From assembly GCA_023386955.1 (NCBI GenBank), contig JAEWIS010000038.1:372001-436000 (forward strand): DNA of 64,000 nucleotides, read 5' to 3'. This DNA is from Bacillota bacterium (GTDB lineage: Bacteria > Bacillota > Bacilli > Paenibacillales > NBRC-103111). The notes beneath the pieces were generated by a model. That model searched no databases. It was not told the DNA's origin and was given only the letters and a program-made list of their open reading frames with translations. The translations under genes and the position numbers were made by a program. Shown here piece by piece: positions 55,713-64,000 of this stretch (positions are counted from its first letter, which is position 1; each line of letters starts with the position of its first letter).

Positions 55713-57742
55713 AGATTCACAACTCCCATGCTTTGAATTTCGACATTTGGCTCAAGCTCGCTGTAGGACAATACCGGGATATCCTGCAAGGTCCGTTCAA
55801 GCAGCTGGCGCAAATACATGCGGATGGTGGGTGACGTCAGAATGACGGGCTGGAGTCCACCCTGTACGGCTCTTGTCACCTGCTCATTCAGCTTGTGGAA
55901 GATGGTCTGGGAGGACGACGGGTCAAGAGCCAGATAAGAGCCCTGATCCGTCTGCTGCACCGATTCCGCAATTTTCTTCTCCAAGGACGGCCCTACCGTA
56001 ATCACCTTCAGCGCATCCCCGCCGCCGGCGTATTGCTGGGTAATCTGACGGGATAAGGCTTGTCTCACATATTCGGTCAGAATGTCATGATCCTTGGTGT
56101 AGCCGCCATAATCGGCCAATGTCTCCATTATCGTTACCAGATCGCGGACAGATATTTTCTCCTTGAGCAGCTTCGAAAGGACCTTCTGCAGATCGCCAAC
56201 CGTAACCACATTGGGGATTAGCTCGTCCACCAAAGCCGGGTAGCTTTCTCTGACATTCTCCACCAGCGCCTTGGTTTCTTGACGTCCGATGAGCTCGTGG
56301 GCATGGCGCTTAATAATCTCGGTCAGATGGGTGGCCACCACGGAGGGCGGATCCACCACAGTATAACCGGACATTTCGGCCCGTTCCTTCGTTGAATCAT
56401 CGATCCACAGGGCAGGAAGGCCGAAGGCCGGCTCCATGGTCTCAATGCCTGAGATGGACTCATCCTCAAAACCCGGGCTCATCGCCAAGTAGTGATTAAG
56501 TAGTAATTCACCACGGGCCACTGAATTTCCTTTAATTTTGATGACATATTCATTCGGTTTTAATTGAATATTGTCGCGAATTCGGATAACAGGCACAACA
56601 ATGCCTAATTCCAGCGCACATTGTCGACGGATGAGGATAATCCGGTCCAGCAAATCCCCGCCCTGCTGGGTATCCGCCAGCGGAATCAAGCCATAGCCGA
56701 ACTCGAATTCGATGGGGTCCACCTGCAGCAGGCTGATAACACTTTCCGGACTCCGTACCTCTTCGATCTGCTGCTGCTCCTCTGCCTTTTCATCCTCCAC
56801 CAGCTTCTGGTTCAGATTCTTCTGCAAGCGGAAGGCGCTGAAGAGAATAACGGCGGCAACGGGGAAGGTAATCAAAACCCCGATGGGAGTAGCGATGCCC
56901 AAAAGCGCGATGGTACCTGCCACAACAAACAGAAGCTTGGGATTCTGCAGCAGCTGCCCGGTAAGGTCGGAGGCCAGGTTGCCCTCCGAGTTGGCCCGGG
57001 TTACAATCAGACCGGAAGCAGTCGAGATCATCAGCGCGGGAATCTGGCTCACCAAACCGTCACCGATGGACATTTGGGTAAAGAGACTGGCTGCTTCCGC
57101 CACGCCCATACCATGGTAAATCATCCCGATAATCAGACCGCCGACCAGATTGATGATGAGGATAATGATACTGGCGATGGCATCGCCCTTAACGAATTTA
57201 CTGGCACCGTCCATGGCGCCGTAGAAGTCGGCTTCCCGTTCGATCTTCCGTCTTCTCTCCCGGGCCTGTGTTTCATTGATCATACCTGCGTTCAGGTCGG
57301 CATCAATACTCATCTGTTTGCCGGGCATCGCATCCAAGGTAAACCGGGCCGCAACCTCAGCCACCCGTTCGGAGCCTTTGGTGATGACGATGAACTGCAC
57401 AACAACCAGAATCAGGAACACAACAAAACCCACCACCAGATTGCCCTGGGCCACAAAACCGCCGAAGGTTTCAACCACTCTGCCGCCGTCGGCATGGCTC
57501 AGGATATTCCGGGTGGTGGATACGTTCAAGGCCAGTCGGAACAAGGTGGTAATCAGCAAAAGTGAAGGGAAGATGGAGAAGTCCAGTGCTTCCTGGGTGT
57601 TCATCGCGACAAGAAGAATCATAAGCGCAAGAGATATATTAATGATGAGCAGAACGTCCACTACATGCACACTGACAGGAACGACCATCATCAATACAAT
57701 TCCGATTACGCCCAAAAGCACCGTTAGATCTTTCACACGCAT
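55709..57742 (-). CDS. flhA: Flagellar export protein FlhA
   Basis: The nonameric export gate component of the flagellar type III system. The protein has 677 residues: eight membrane helices in the first 320 residues with the conserved cytoplasmic FHIPEP-type segment around FTLDAMPGKQMSIDADLNAGMI, and a four-subdomain cytoplasmic part that binds chaperones (ending VEIQSMGVVNL). The ATG at 57742 was chosen because the GGGAGG site abuts the ATG at 57751. Confidence 0.97.
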   Translation of the reverse strand: MRVKDLTVLLGVIGIVLMMVVPVSVHVVDVLLIINISLALMILLVAMNTQEALDFSIFPSLLLITTLFRLALNVSTTRNILSHADGGRVVETFGGFVAQGNLVVGFVVFLILVVVQFIVITKGSERVAEVAARFTLDAMPGKQMSIDADLNAGMINETQARERRRKIEREADFYGAMDGASKFVKGDAIASIIILIINLVGGLIIGMIYHGMGVAEAASLFTQMSIGDGLVSQIPALMISTASGLIVTRANSEGNLASDLTGQLLQNPKLLFVVAGTIALLGIATPIGVLITFPVAAVILFSAFRLQKNLNQKLVEDEKAEEQQQIEEVRSPESVISLLQVDPIEFEFGYGLIPLADTQQGGDLLDRIILIRRQCALELGIVVPVIRIRDNIQLKPNEYVIKIKGNSVARGELLLNHYLAMSPGFEDESISGIETMEPAFGLPALWIDDSTKERAEMSGYTVVDPPSVVATHLTEIIKRHAHELIGRQETKALVENVRESYPALVDELIPNVVTVGDLQKVLSKLLKEKISVRDLVTIMETLADYGGYTKDHDILTEYVRQALSRQITQQYAGGGDALKVITVGPSLEKKIAESVQQTDQGSYLALDPSSSQTIFHKLNEQVTRAVQGGLQPVILTSPTIRMYLRQLLERTLQDIPVLSYSELEPNVEIQSMGVVNL

Positions 57743-57763
57743 GATGAACATCCTCCCTTCCCG

Positions 57764-58861
57764 TTATTTTGCCTTGCCTTTTAAGCGGTACACATATGCA
57801 AGCACTTCCGCCACAGCCTGGAACAGCTCTGCCGGGATCGTCTGGCCAATCTCGACCTGATCGTACAAGGCTCTGGCCAACGGCCTGTTTTCCATGGTGA
57901 TAACCCCGTTTTCCTTGGCGATTTCCTTAATCTTCAATGCGACGAAGTCGGTCCCCTTGGCCACAACCCGTGGCGCATCCATTTTACCGTTATCGTATTG
58001 AATGGCGACGGCAAAGTGGGTTGGGTTGGTGATGACCACATCCGCCTTAGGCACATCCTGCATCATCCGGGCCAACGCCATCCGGCGCTGCTTTTCCTTG
58101 ATTTTGCCCTTGATCTGCGGGTCACCCTCGGATTTTTTATATTCATCCTTGATGTCCTGTTTGGACATACGGAGATTTTTTTCGTGTTCATATTTCTGGT
58201 ACATATAATCGAAAAGACTTAAGATCACAAGAGCAACGCCGATTTTGATGCCCATCATGACAGTGAGCCGGGCCACATAAGCAAGAACATCGGTTAGCGG
58301 CATACGGGCCAGATTGATCAGGCTTTCCTTCTCCCCCCAAAGGGAGGAATAAACCAGGTATCCGATCAGAATCAGCTTCAGCAGCGTTTTCCCGAATTCC
58401 ACCAGCGCCTTGAGGCTAAACATCCGCTTTGCCCCTTCAATGGGGTTCAGCTTGCTGAATTTAACCTTGAAGGCTTCACCGGTGACAAGAAATCCGACCT
58501 GCATATAATTGGCGAGAATTCCGATAAGAACAGTAACAGCAAAAATCGGAGCCAGCATAATAAGAATTTGAGCCATCAGGTCCGTCATCAGAGGCATGAC
58601 ATTGCTCATACTGATCTCAGTGGTCAAATAATCCTTTAATGTGCCCTGCATCAGCAGGAAGATCTTGTCCTTCAGAAAACCGCCGAACATGAGCAGCGTC
58701 ATAAAGCAGAACAGCAGGATCAATGCTCCCGGCAGGTCATTGCTTTTGGCCACCTGGCCCTTTTTACGGGCATCCGCCCGTTTTTTGGGTGTGGCCTTTT
58801 CGGTCTTTTCTCCGGCAAACAGCTGCAGGTTCAGTTTGTAGCGGAATGGAGTCGTTGCCAC
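57764..58861 (-). CDS. flhB: Flagellar export switch protein FlhB
   Basis: Controls export substrate switching. 365 residues: a basic start with EKTEKATPKKRADARKKGQ, four membrane helices, and the cytoplasmic domain with the autocleavage motif NPTH at 279-282, followed by the usual AVAIQYDNG. GTG start with AAGGAGG upstream. Lies between fliR and flhA. Confidence 0.97.
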   Translation of the reverse strand: MATTPFRYKLNLQLFAGEKTEKATPKKRADARKKGQVAKSNDLPGALILLFCFMTLLMFGGFLKDKIFLLMQGTLKDYLTTEISMSNVMPLMTDLMAQILIMLAPIFAVTVLIGILANYMQVGFLVTGEAFKVKFSKLNPIEGAKRMFSLKALVEFGKTLLKLILIGYLVYSSLWGEKESLINLARMPLTDVLAYVARLTVMMGIKIGVALVILSLFDYMYQKYEHEKNLRMSKQDIKDEYKKSEGDPQIKGKIKEKQRRMALARMMQDVPKADVVITNPTHFAVAIQYDNGKMDAPRVVAKGTDFVALKIKEIAKENGVITMENRPLARALYDQVEIGQTIPAELFQAVAEVLAYVYRLKGKAK

Positions 58862-58903
58862 GCCCTGTCCCCTCCTTGATTCTTCGCGCTTATGCCGGCA
58901 TTG

Positions 58904-59692
58904 TCAGGGTGACCCGGACAAAAGTGTCATGAATTTTTGCATAGCGGTAAAAAGTGCAGTAAACACCATTTCGAAGATCGATAGCATCCCCGGGAACAAA
59001 AAGACCAGAAGGATCAGTCCGATAATAATCTTCATCGGAACCCCAATCACGAAAATGTTAAACTGAGGCGCGGTTTTGGCCAGAATCCCCAGTCCCACAT
59101 CCGTCAAAAACAGCGCTACCACCAGAGGAGCGGCCATTTTGAAGGCGAGGCCGAAGGAATCTGTAAAGGTTCTGAGCATAAAATCAACCATATTGTCGCT
59201 GTACATCCGGGCAAACACATCATTCTGCAGCGGAATCCAGCTGTAGCTGTCATGGATGGCCGTCAGGAGAAGATGATGACCGTTGAAGGACAGGAACAAC
59301 AGCATGGCCAGCATATATTTCATATTGCCGATAAGGGGTGATGAGGTCCCGGTCATCGGGTCCAAAATGTTGGCCATTGACAACCCCATCTGCATGTCAA
59401 TGAAGGAGCCGGCCGTCTGAATCACTGCAAAAAACATGTAGCCGATAAAACCAAGCAATAAACCCACCAGTATTTCCTTGAAGATGGAGAGCACATACAG
59501 CCCATCCATCGGCACCGGCTGCAATCCCAAACCCGAAAAGGTCAGGAAAGCGACAAAAACGGAAAAGCCGATTTTGAAGGACGTCGGGACATTTCGAGAA
59601 GAAAATACAGGTGCTGTGACAAAAAAAGCTGTAATCCGACAAAAAACAAGCATGAAACCAGAGAAGGATTGCAGAATCAGTTCCATGTTCAT
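58904..59692 (-). CDS. fliR: Flagellar export protein FliR
   Basis: A membrane component of the export gate. 262 residues with about six hydrophobic helices and family segments FKIGFSVFVAFLTF and QTAGSFIDMQMGLSMANILDPMTG. Four bases separate it from fliQ, so the pair is co-translated. Confidence 0.96.
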   Translation of the reverse strand: MNMELILQSFSGFMLVFCRITAFFVTAPVFSSRNVPTSFKIGFSVFVAFLTFSGLGLQPVPMDGLYVLSIFKEILVGLLLGFIGYMFFAVIQTAGSFIDMQMGLSMANILDPMTGTSSPLIGNMKYMLAMLLFLSFNGHHLLLTAIHDSYSWIPLQNDVFARMYSDNMVDFMLRTFTDSFGLAFKMAAPLVVALFLTDVGLGILAKTAPQFNIFVIGVPMKIIIGLILLVFLFPGMLSIFEMVFTALFTAMQKFMTLLSGSP

Positions 59693-59696
59693 CTGC

Positions 59697-59966
59697 TTAT
59701 CCCGCGAATTGATGCAAATTATTCAAAAGGTTGTAGGTGAATTCTACCAGGGTGGTCATAATCCACGGCCCAAAAATCAGGATGGAAATGAACACCGCCA
59801 AGATCTTCGGAACAAACGCCAGGGTTTGCTCCTGAATCTGTGTGGTAGCCTGAAAGATACTGACCACCAACCCGACAACCAGGGCAATAACCATCATGGG
59901 GGCACTGGCCTTCAGCACCGCATACATGGCTTCTCCGGCCAGCTTCATTATATATTCTGGACTCAA
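59697..59966 (-). CDS. fliQ: Flagellar export protein FliQ
   Basis: A small gate component with two membrane helices. 89 residues with VVGLVVSIFQATTQIQEQTLAFVPKI, the FliQ signature. A TTG start is used, with AAGGAGAGG upstream. Confidence 0.96.
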   Translation of the reverse strand: MSPEYIMKLAGEAMYAVLKASAPMMVIALVVGLVVSIFQATTQIQEQTLAFVPKILAVFISILIFGPWIMTTLVEFTYNLLNNLHQFAG

Positions 59967-60003
59967 GGCTTTATCCTCTCCTTACCGATCAAACGACGAA
60001 ACG

Positions 60004-60759
60004 TTAACCATAGCTGAGCAATAGCCCTTTAACAACCAGATACCAGCCGTCAACCAGGATAAACAGCAGGATCTTAAAAGGCAGCGAGATCATGACAGGT
60101 GGAAGCATCATCATCCCCATTGCCATCAGAGTGCTGGCAATGACCATGTCAATAACCAGAAACGGAATAAAAATAATAAAGCCCATCGTAAACGCCGTTT
60201 TCAGCTCGCTGATAACATAAGCCGGAATCAGTGCAGTCAAGGGTGTATCATCGATACCCTCGGGCCTCTCGGCCTTGGAAAAGTCCAGGAACAGCTTCAG
60301 ATCCTTCTCATGCACATGCTCACCCATAAAATGCTTCAACGGCACAGCCGCCTGCTCCAGTGCCTGCATCTGCGTAATTTCTCCGCGAGCATAAGGCTGA
60401 TAAGCCGTTTGGTTGATTTCGCCGATGGTGGGCGCCATCACGAAAAGCGTCAAAAATAAGGATAGTCCGATCAGCACCTGGTTGGGTGGCATCTGCTGCG
60501 TACCCAGTGATGTACGGACAAAACCCAGCACGATGACAATCCGGGTAAAGCTGGTCATCAGCACCAATATGGATGGCGCCAAGCTCAGTACAGTCAAAAG
60601 CAGGATAATCGAGATGGTGCTGGAGCCCCCTGCCTCCCCGCCTCCGTTGCCGATGCTCAGATTAATGTCGGGAATCGGATCCGCGGCAAAGGCGATGGAT
60701 GAAAAGGCCAAACCTGCGAAACAAAACAAAACAAGCAAAGCTAGAATTTTCTTATTCAT
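60004..60759 (-). CDS. fliP: Flagellar export protein FliP
   Basis: Forms the core of the export channel with FliQ and FliR. 251 residues with a cleavable signal peptide (LALLVLFCFAGLAFSSIAFA), four membrane helices and the signatures FTRIVIVLGFVRTSLGTQQMPPNQVL split over the middle and MVIASTLMAMGMMMLPP near the end. Length is typical. Confidence 0.97.
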   Translation of the reverse strand: MNKKILALLVLFCFAGLAFSSIAFAADPIPDINLSIGNGGGEAGGSSTISIILLLTVLSLAPSILVLMTSFTRIVIVLGFVRTSLGTQQMPPNQVLIGLSLFLTLFVMAPTIGEINQTAYQPYARGEITQMQALEQAAVPLKHFMGEHVHEKDLKLFLDFSKAERPEGIDDTPLTALIPAYVISELKTAFTMGFIIFIPFLVIDMVIASTLMAMGMMMLPPVMISLPFKILLFILVDGWYLVVKGLLLSYG

Positions 60760-60761
60760 GA

Positions 60762-61379
60762 TTAGTCATCCAGCCGATCATGTGGGTTTTGGCGGTCCTC
60801 GGTGATAAGCTCCTCAACCTTTTTCTGCCGGTTGGCCATTTTCATCATTTTTTCCTGAAAAACAGCCTGAAAGGAAGGCGTCACATCCAGCTCCTCGGAG
60901 CTTGGCCTGTTTTTGCCGAATCCCTTCAACCAGCCGCCTACGGAGGAAAATGTGCCGGTGCCGGCAGCGGGGCTGGCGTGGAGATTATCCAGAATGTATC
61001 GGATCTCCGCTTCATCCGTAATTTTATCCACAAGCCCCACTTCTTCACCGACTCCCAGGACATACAAGGCATTGCCGATCTGCACCAGCTGGACGGATTT
61101 GTTCTGTCCCAATCCGACGCCGCCGATGGTCCGCAAGGAGCGGTCTGCCCGGAATAACTTCCCTTTTTGGGATACGGTCTTCATTATCACAAGGAAAATG
61201 CCGATAATGACAACGAGAAAGAGAATGACCTTCAGAATCATCCAAAAAACGGATAGGGAGCTGCCGCCTTGAAGATCGGGCATCCCGTCAATCTCCTGCG
61301 CATAGCTAATTCCTGCCGTCATGGAAGCATGCAGAACGCATGCCCCCGCTGCCAAAAGCCCCTTACATACCCTCTTCAT
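60762..61379 (-). CDS. fliO: Flagellar biosynthesis protein FliO/FliZ
   Basis: Helps FliP assemble in the membrane. 205 residues: a signal peptide ending near TAGISYAQ, one membrane helix (FWMILKVILFLVVIIGIFLVI), the conserved FliO core (LGQNKSVQLVQIGNALYVLGVGE) and a polar C-terminal tail. The ATG at 61379 was chosen since an in-frame longer start would precede the signal peptide by 19 polar residues. Called fliZ in B. subtilis. Confidence 0.9.
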   Translation of the reverse strand: MKRVCKGLLAAGACVLHASMTAGISYAQEIDGMPDLQGGSSLSVFWMILKVILFLVVIIGIFLVIMKTVSQKGKLFRADRSLRTIGGVGLGQNKSVQLVQIGNALYVLGVGEEVGLVDKITDEAEIRYILDNLHASPAAGTGTFSSVGGWLKGFGKNRPSSEELDVTPSFQAVFQEKMMKMANRQKKVEELITEDRQNPHDRLDD

Positions 61380-61407
61380 GCAAATGCCTGCCTTCCCGCT
61401 TGGGAAA

Positions 61408-61770
61408 TTAGCCAAGCGTTTTCTTGATGGCTTCAATTACGCGGTCAGCTTGGAACGGCTTCACGATGAAATCCTTGGCGCCTGCCTGAATGGCGTCGAT
61501 AACCATAGCCTGCTGGCCCATGGCGGAGCACATAATCACCTTGGCGTTGGCGTCGATTTTTTTGATTTCCTTCAAAGCGTTAATGCCGTCCATTTCCGGC
61601 ATGGTAATATCCATGGTAATCAGATCCGGGTGAAGCTCCTTGTAGCGTTCGATTGCCTGGGCCCCGTCATTGGCTTCGCCGCATACCTCGTATCCGTTCT
61701 TCGTCAGAATATCCCGGATCATCATTCTCATAAATGCTGCGTCGTCCACAATCAAAATACGGTTTGCCAT
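61408..61770 (-). CDS. cheY: Chemotaxis response regulator CheY
   Basis: A single-domain response regulator that binds the flagellar switch when phosphorylated. 120 residues with Asp9/Asp10 and the phosphoacceptor Asp54 in TMDITMPEMDG, the conserved serine in IMCSAMGQ and the lysine in FIVKPFQ. It lies between fliY and fliO, the Bacillus arrangement. Confidence 0.98.
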   Translation of the reverse strand: MANRILIVDDAAFMRMMIRDILTKNGYEVCGEANDGAQAIERYKELHPDLITMDITMPEMDGINALKEIKKIDANAKVIMCSAMGQQAMVIDAIQAGAKDFIVKPFQADRVIEAIKKTLG

Positions 61771-61794
61771 TAGTAATATCCTCCTCGAGAGTAA

Positions 61795-63111
61795 TTATTG
61801 AAGTTTTTGGATACGATCCCATTGATTGATGATGTCGGTGACGCGAACGCCGAAATTCTCGTCAATAACCACCACTTCACCCTTGGCAATCAGCTTGTTG
61901 TTCACCAGAATGTCTACTGGTTCGCCTGCAAGCTTGTCCAGCTCAATGATGGAGCCTTGCGACAGATCCAGAATATCTTTGATCACTTTTTGTGTTCTAC
62001 CCAACTCTACCGTGACTCGGAGGGGAATGTCCAGCAAAAGATTTAAATTGGAATCATCCGGGATCAAATTGTTCGGATGATTAAAATTCGTGAATTGTAC
62101 CGGCTGCACATTCACATTCCGGTTCGGCGCGGAGTATGCTGCTGCCGCCGCCGCTTGCTGCTGTCCGGGATACGGAGGCATCATGGGTGGCTGCGGATAA
62201 CCGGGCTGGCCATAGCCGGGCTGCGGGTACCCGTAAGGCGGCTGCTGATACGCTGCCGGATCCGGGTAAGCTTGCGGCTGCTGATACGCTGCTGCTGGCT
62301 GCTGCGGTGGCTGCTGCGGCTGAGGCGCAGGCGCTGCTGCCGGTGCGGCATGGGCCGCAGGTGCAGGCGCCGCCTGCTGCTTCTGCGGTGCGGACGGAGC
62401 AGGTGCTACCGGCTCCGAGCTAGCTCCGCCCATCAATGTGCTGACCATGTCACTGGCGAATTTCACAGGCAGGAGCTGCATGATGGAAGAGTCGATCAAA
62501 TCTCCGATGACCATCCGGAAGGAAACCTTGATGTACACCTCTTCGTTCGGAAGAGTTTCCATACCGCCATTAGCCAAATCCATAATATCGATACCCGGCG
62601 GCGAAATGTTCACAAAGCGGTTGAAGATGGTGGACATGGAGGTGGCCGAGGAGCCCATCATTTGGTTCATGGCTTCCTGTACGGCGCTGATATGAATCTC
62701 ATTCAGCTCACCGGCCGGATTGGTGCCGTCTCCGCCCATCATCAAATCCGCTATGATTTGCGCATCCCGGGTTTTGATCACCAGGAGATTGATCCCGTGG
62801 AAACCGTCCACATAATTCACATGCACAGCCACATGAGGCTTAGGAAACTCATTATGAAGCTGTTCCCGGAAAATGACATCCACCTTCGGCGTGGTAATGT
62901 CCACTTTTTTGCCCAATAGTGTGGAAAGGGCAGTTGCTGCGCTGCCGAATGTGATATTCCCGATTTCGCCTAGAGCATCTTGCTCGATATCCGATAAATA
63001 ATCCTGTACGGAAGGCGCTTCCTGCGCAGTTTGTGCAGCTGTGTCATCGGAGGACTGCCGAAGCAAGGCATCAATTTCCTCCTGGGACAAATAATCCTTA
63101 TTATTCGCCAT
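61795..63111 (-). CDS. fliY: Flagellar switch phosphatase FliY
   Basis: A switch component that also dephosphorylates CheY-P. 438 residues: an N-terminal CheY-P-binding motif (YLSQEEIDALLRQ), a CheC-like domain with signatures DALGEIGNITFGSA and SAVQEAMNQMMGSS, a long Pro/Gln/Tyr/Ala-rich linker at about 230-330, and a C-terminal SpoA (FliN-like) domain (IPLRVTVELGRTQKVIKDIL). It overlaps fliM by 11 bp. Confidence 0.97.
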   Translation of the reverse strand: MANNKDYLSQEEIDALLRQSSDDTAAQTAQEAPSVQDYLSDIEQDALGEIGNITFGSAATALSTLLGKKVDITTPKVDVIFREQLHNEFPKPHVAVHVNYVDGFHGINLLVIKTRDAQIIADLMMGGDGTNPAGELNEIHISAVQEAMNQMMGSSATSMSTIFNRFVNISPPGIDIMDLANGGMETLPNEEVYIKVSFRMVIGDLIDSSIMQLLPVKFASDMVSTLMGGASSEPVAPAPSAPQKQQAAPAPAAHAAPAAAPAPQPQQPPQQPAAAYQQPQAYPDPAAYQQPPYGYPQPGYGQPGYPQPPMMPPYPGQQQAAAAAAYSAPNRNVNVQPVQFTNFNHPNNLIPDDSNLNLLLDIPLRVTVELGRTQKVIKDILDLSQGSIIELDKLAGEPVDILVNNKLIAKGEVVVIDENFGVRVTDIINQWDRIQKLQ

Positions 63112-64000
63112 TTTGTTCCTCGGCTCCTTCTTCTACAATCTCCGAAATTTGAACAGCTACCTTGCCCTTAAGCGTTCCGGGACTGCCGATAAACTTTAAT
63201 TTTTCCCCTACCAAAATATGAAGGCCTTGCTCCACAGGCTTGGTTAGGGGTATAACATCCCCCACAGAGAGATTGAGAAACTCCTTAACGGATATCTCGG
63301 AATGGCCCAGCTCAGCGATAATCGGAAGTTTGGCTTTGGTTACCCGCTGCTTCAAGGCATCCGCTTCATCAATGGACTTGGACTTCTTGTGAGTTACAAA
63401 CATATGGTGCACGGACAATCTTGGCATCACGGGCTCGATCACCACATGGGGAATACACAGGTTGATCATGCCGGTAGTGTCCCCGATCTTCGTACTGAGG
63501 GAAATCAGGGCAATGGTGTCATTAGCGGAAGCGATTTGCATAAATTGCGGATTTGTCTCCAGAGCCTCCAGCCGCGGATACAAATCCGACACGGTTTTCC
63601 ACGCTTCCTGCAATGTATCTAACGCGCGGCTGAAAATCCGTTCCATAATAATGGTTTCGATTTCAGTCAAGGCATTGATTTTCGAAGGGGATATGCCTGT
63701 CCCACCCAACAAGCGGTCAAGCATGGCAAAAGCGACGTTGGGATGTACCTCCAAAACCATCCGACCCTCCAACGGTTCCGCTTCAAAAATGTTCAGGATT
63801 GTCATTTTGGGAATGGAGCGGATGAACTCATCGTAAGGCAGCTGCTCCACCTGCACCACATTGATCTGCACAAACGTGCGCAGCTGTGTGGAAAAATATG
63901 TGGTCAACAGCCTGGCGAAGTTCTCATGAATCCGGGTGAGACTGCGCAGATGGTCCTTGGAGAACCGCGTGGCGCGCTTAAAGTCGTACGCCCGCACTTT
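63101..64000 (-). CDS. fliM: Flagellar motor switch protein FliM, 5' end missing
   Basis: A C-ring protein that binds CheY-P and sets rotation. About 300 residues are visible, from KVRAYDFKRATRFSKDHLRSL to the C-terminal SpoA domain (VKEFLNLSVGDVIPLTKPVEQGLHILVG). The frame is open to the window edge and the N-terminal CheY-P-binding peptide, roughly 30-40 residues, lies outside; the apparent GTG at 63997 is an internal valine codon. It continues the fla/che operon to the right. Confidence 0.96.
   Translation of the reverse strand, partial: KVRAYDFKRATRFSKDHLRSLTRIHENFARLLTTYFSTQLRTFVQINVVQVEQLPYDEFIRSIPKMTILNIFEAEPLEGRMVLEVHPNVAFAMLDRLLGGTGISPSKINALTEIETIIMERIFSRALDTLQEAWKTVSDLYPRLEALETNPQFMQIASANDTIALISLSTKIGDTTGMINLCIPHVVIEPVMPRLSVHHMFVTHKKSKSIDEADALKQRVTKAKLPIIAELGHSEISVKEFLNLSVGDVIPLTKPVEQGLHILVGEKLKFIGSPGTLKGKVAVQISEIVEEGAEEQNGE

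Overview
This 64 kb window is core chromosome of an endospore-forming, flagellated Gram-positive bacterium, most likely a Paenibacillus or close relative. The lineage follows from PolC, SpoIIIE/FtsK, the dipicolinate synthase pair spoVFA/spoVFB, SleB, a Bacillus-type CheC/CheD/FliY chemotaxis set and swrB next to sigD, in a gene order that closely matches the Bacillus subtilis flagellar/chemotaxis to spoIIIE region. Base composition is moderately GC-rich by eye, and TTG/GTG starts are common. Almost every gene lies on the minus strand, so transcription runs from the right edge to the left. The species call is inference.

Layout in transcription order. (1) 64000-44235, late fla/che operon: fliM (cut by the window edge), fliY, cheY, fliO, fliP, fliQ, fliR, flhB, flhA, flhF, flhG, cheB, cheA, cheW, cheC, cheD, a small membrane protein, sigD, a FapA/DUF342 protein, a small conserved protein, a SwrB-like protein and a stand-alone MltG LysM-like protein, ending at a terminator. 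(2) 44207-30668, translation and envelope: rpsB, tsf, pyrH, frr, uppS, cdsA, dxr, rseP, proS, polC, with attenuator-like hairpins around tsf. (3) An inserted divergent marR / DUF2798 pair with a palindromic operator. (4) 29483-17962, translation and RNA metabolism: rimP, nusA, rnpM(ylxR), ylxQ, infB, rbfA, nrnA, truB, ribF, rpsO, pnp. (5) A repeat-rich stretch and two inserted regulators, AraC-type and MerR-type, both with GyrI-like ligand domains. (6) 15053-2365: ylxY-like deacetylase, M16 peptidase, dut, spoVFA-spoVFB behind a very good sigma-K promoter, dapG, dapA, RNase J, tepA, ylzJ, spoIIIE/ftsK. (7) Left edge: a glycine-zipper stress protein, sleB, and the 3' end of a plus-strand YeiH-family transporter.

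The genes combine flagellar export and chemotaxis, the sigma-D switch, translation factors, isoprenoid and phospholipid synthesis, and the lysine/dipicolinate branch that supplies cell-wall diaminopimelate and spore-core dipicolinate. No IS element, prophage, CRISPR array, tRNA or rRNA was seen. No clearly new multi-gene system stands out. The most interesting items are local: regulator insertions with legible operators and promoters, leader RNAs, dispersed intergenic repeats, gene replacements (ProS type, RNase J type), the missing asd, and several poorly understood small genes in the motility operon.
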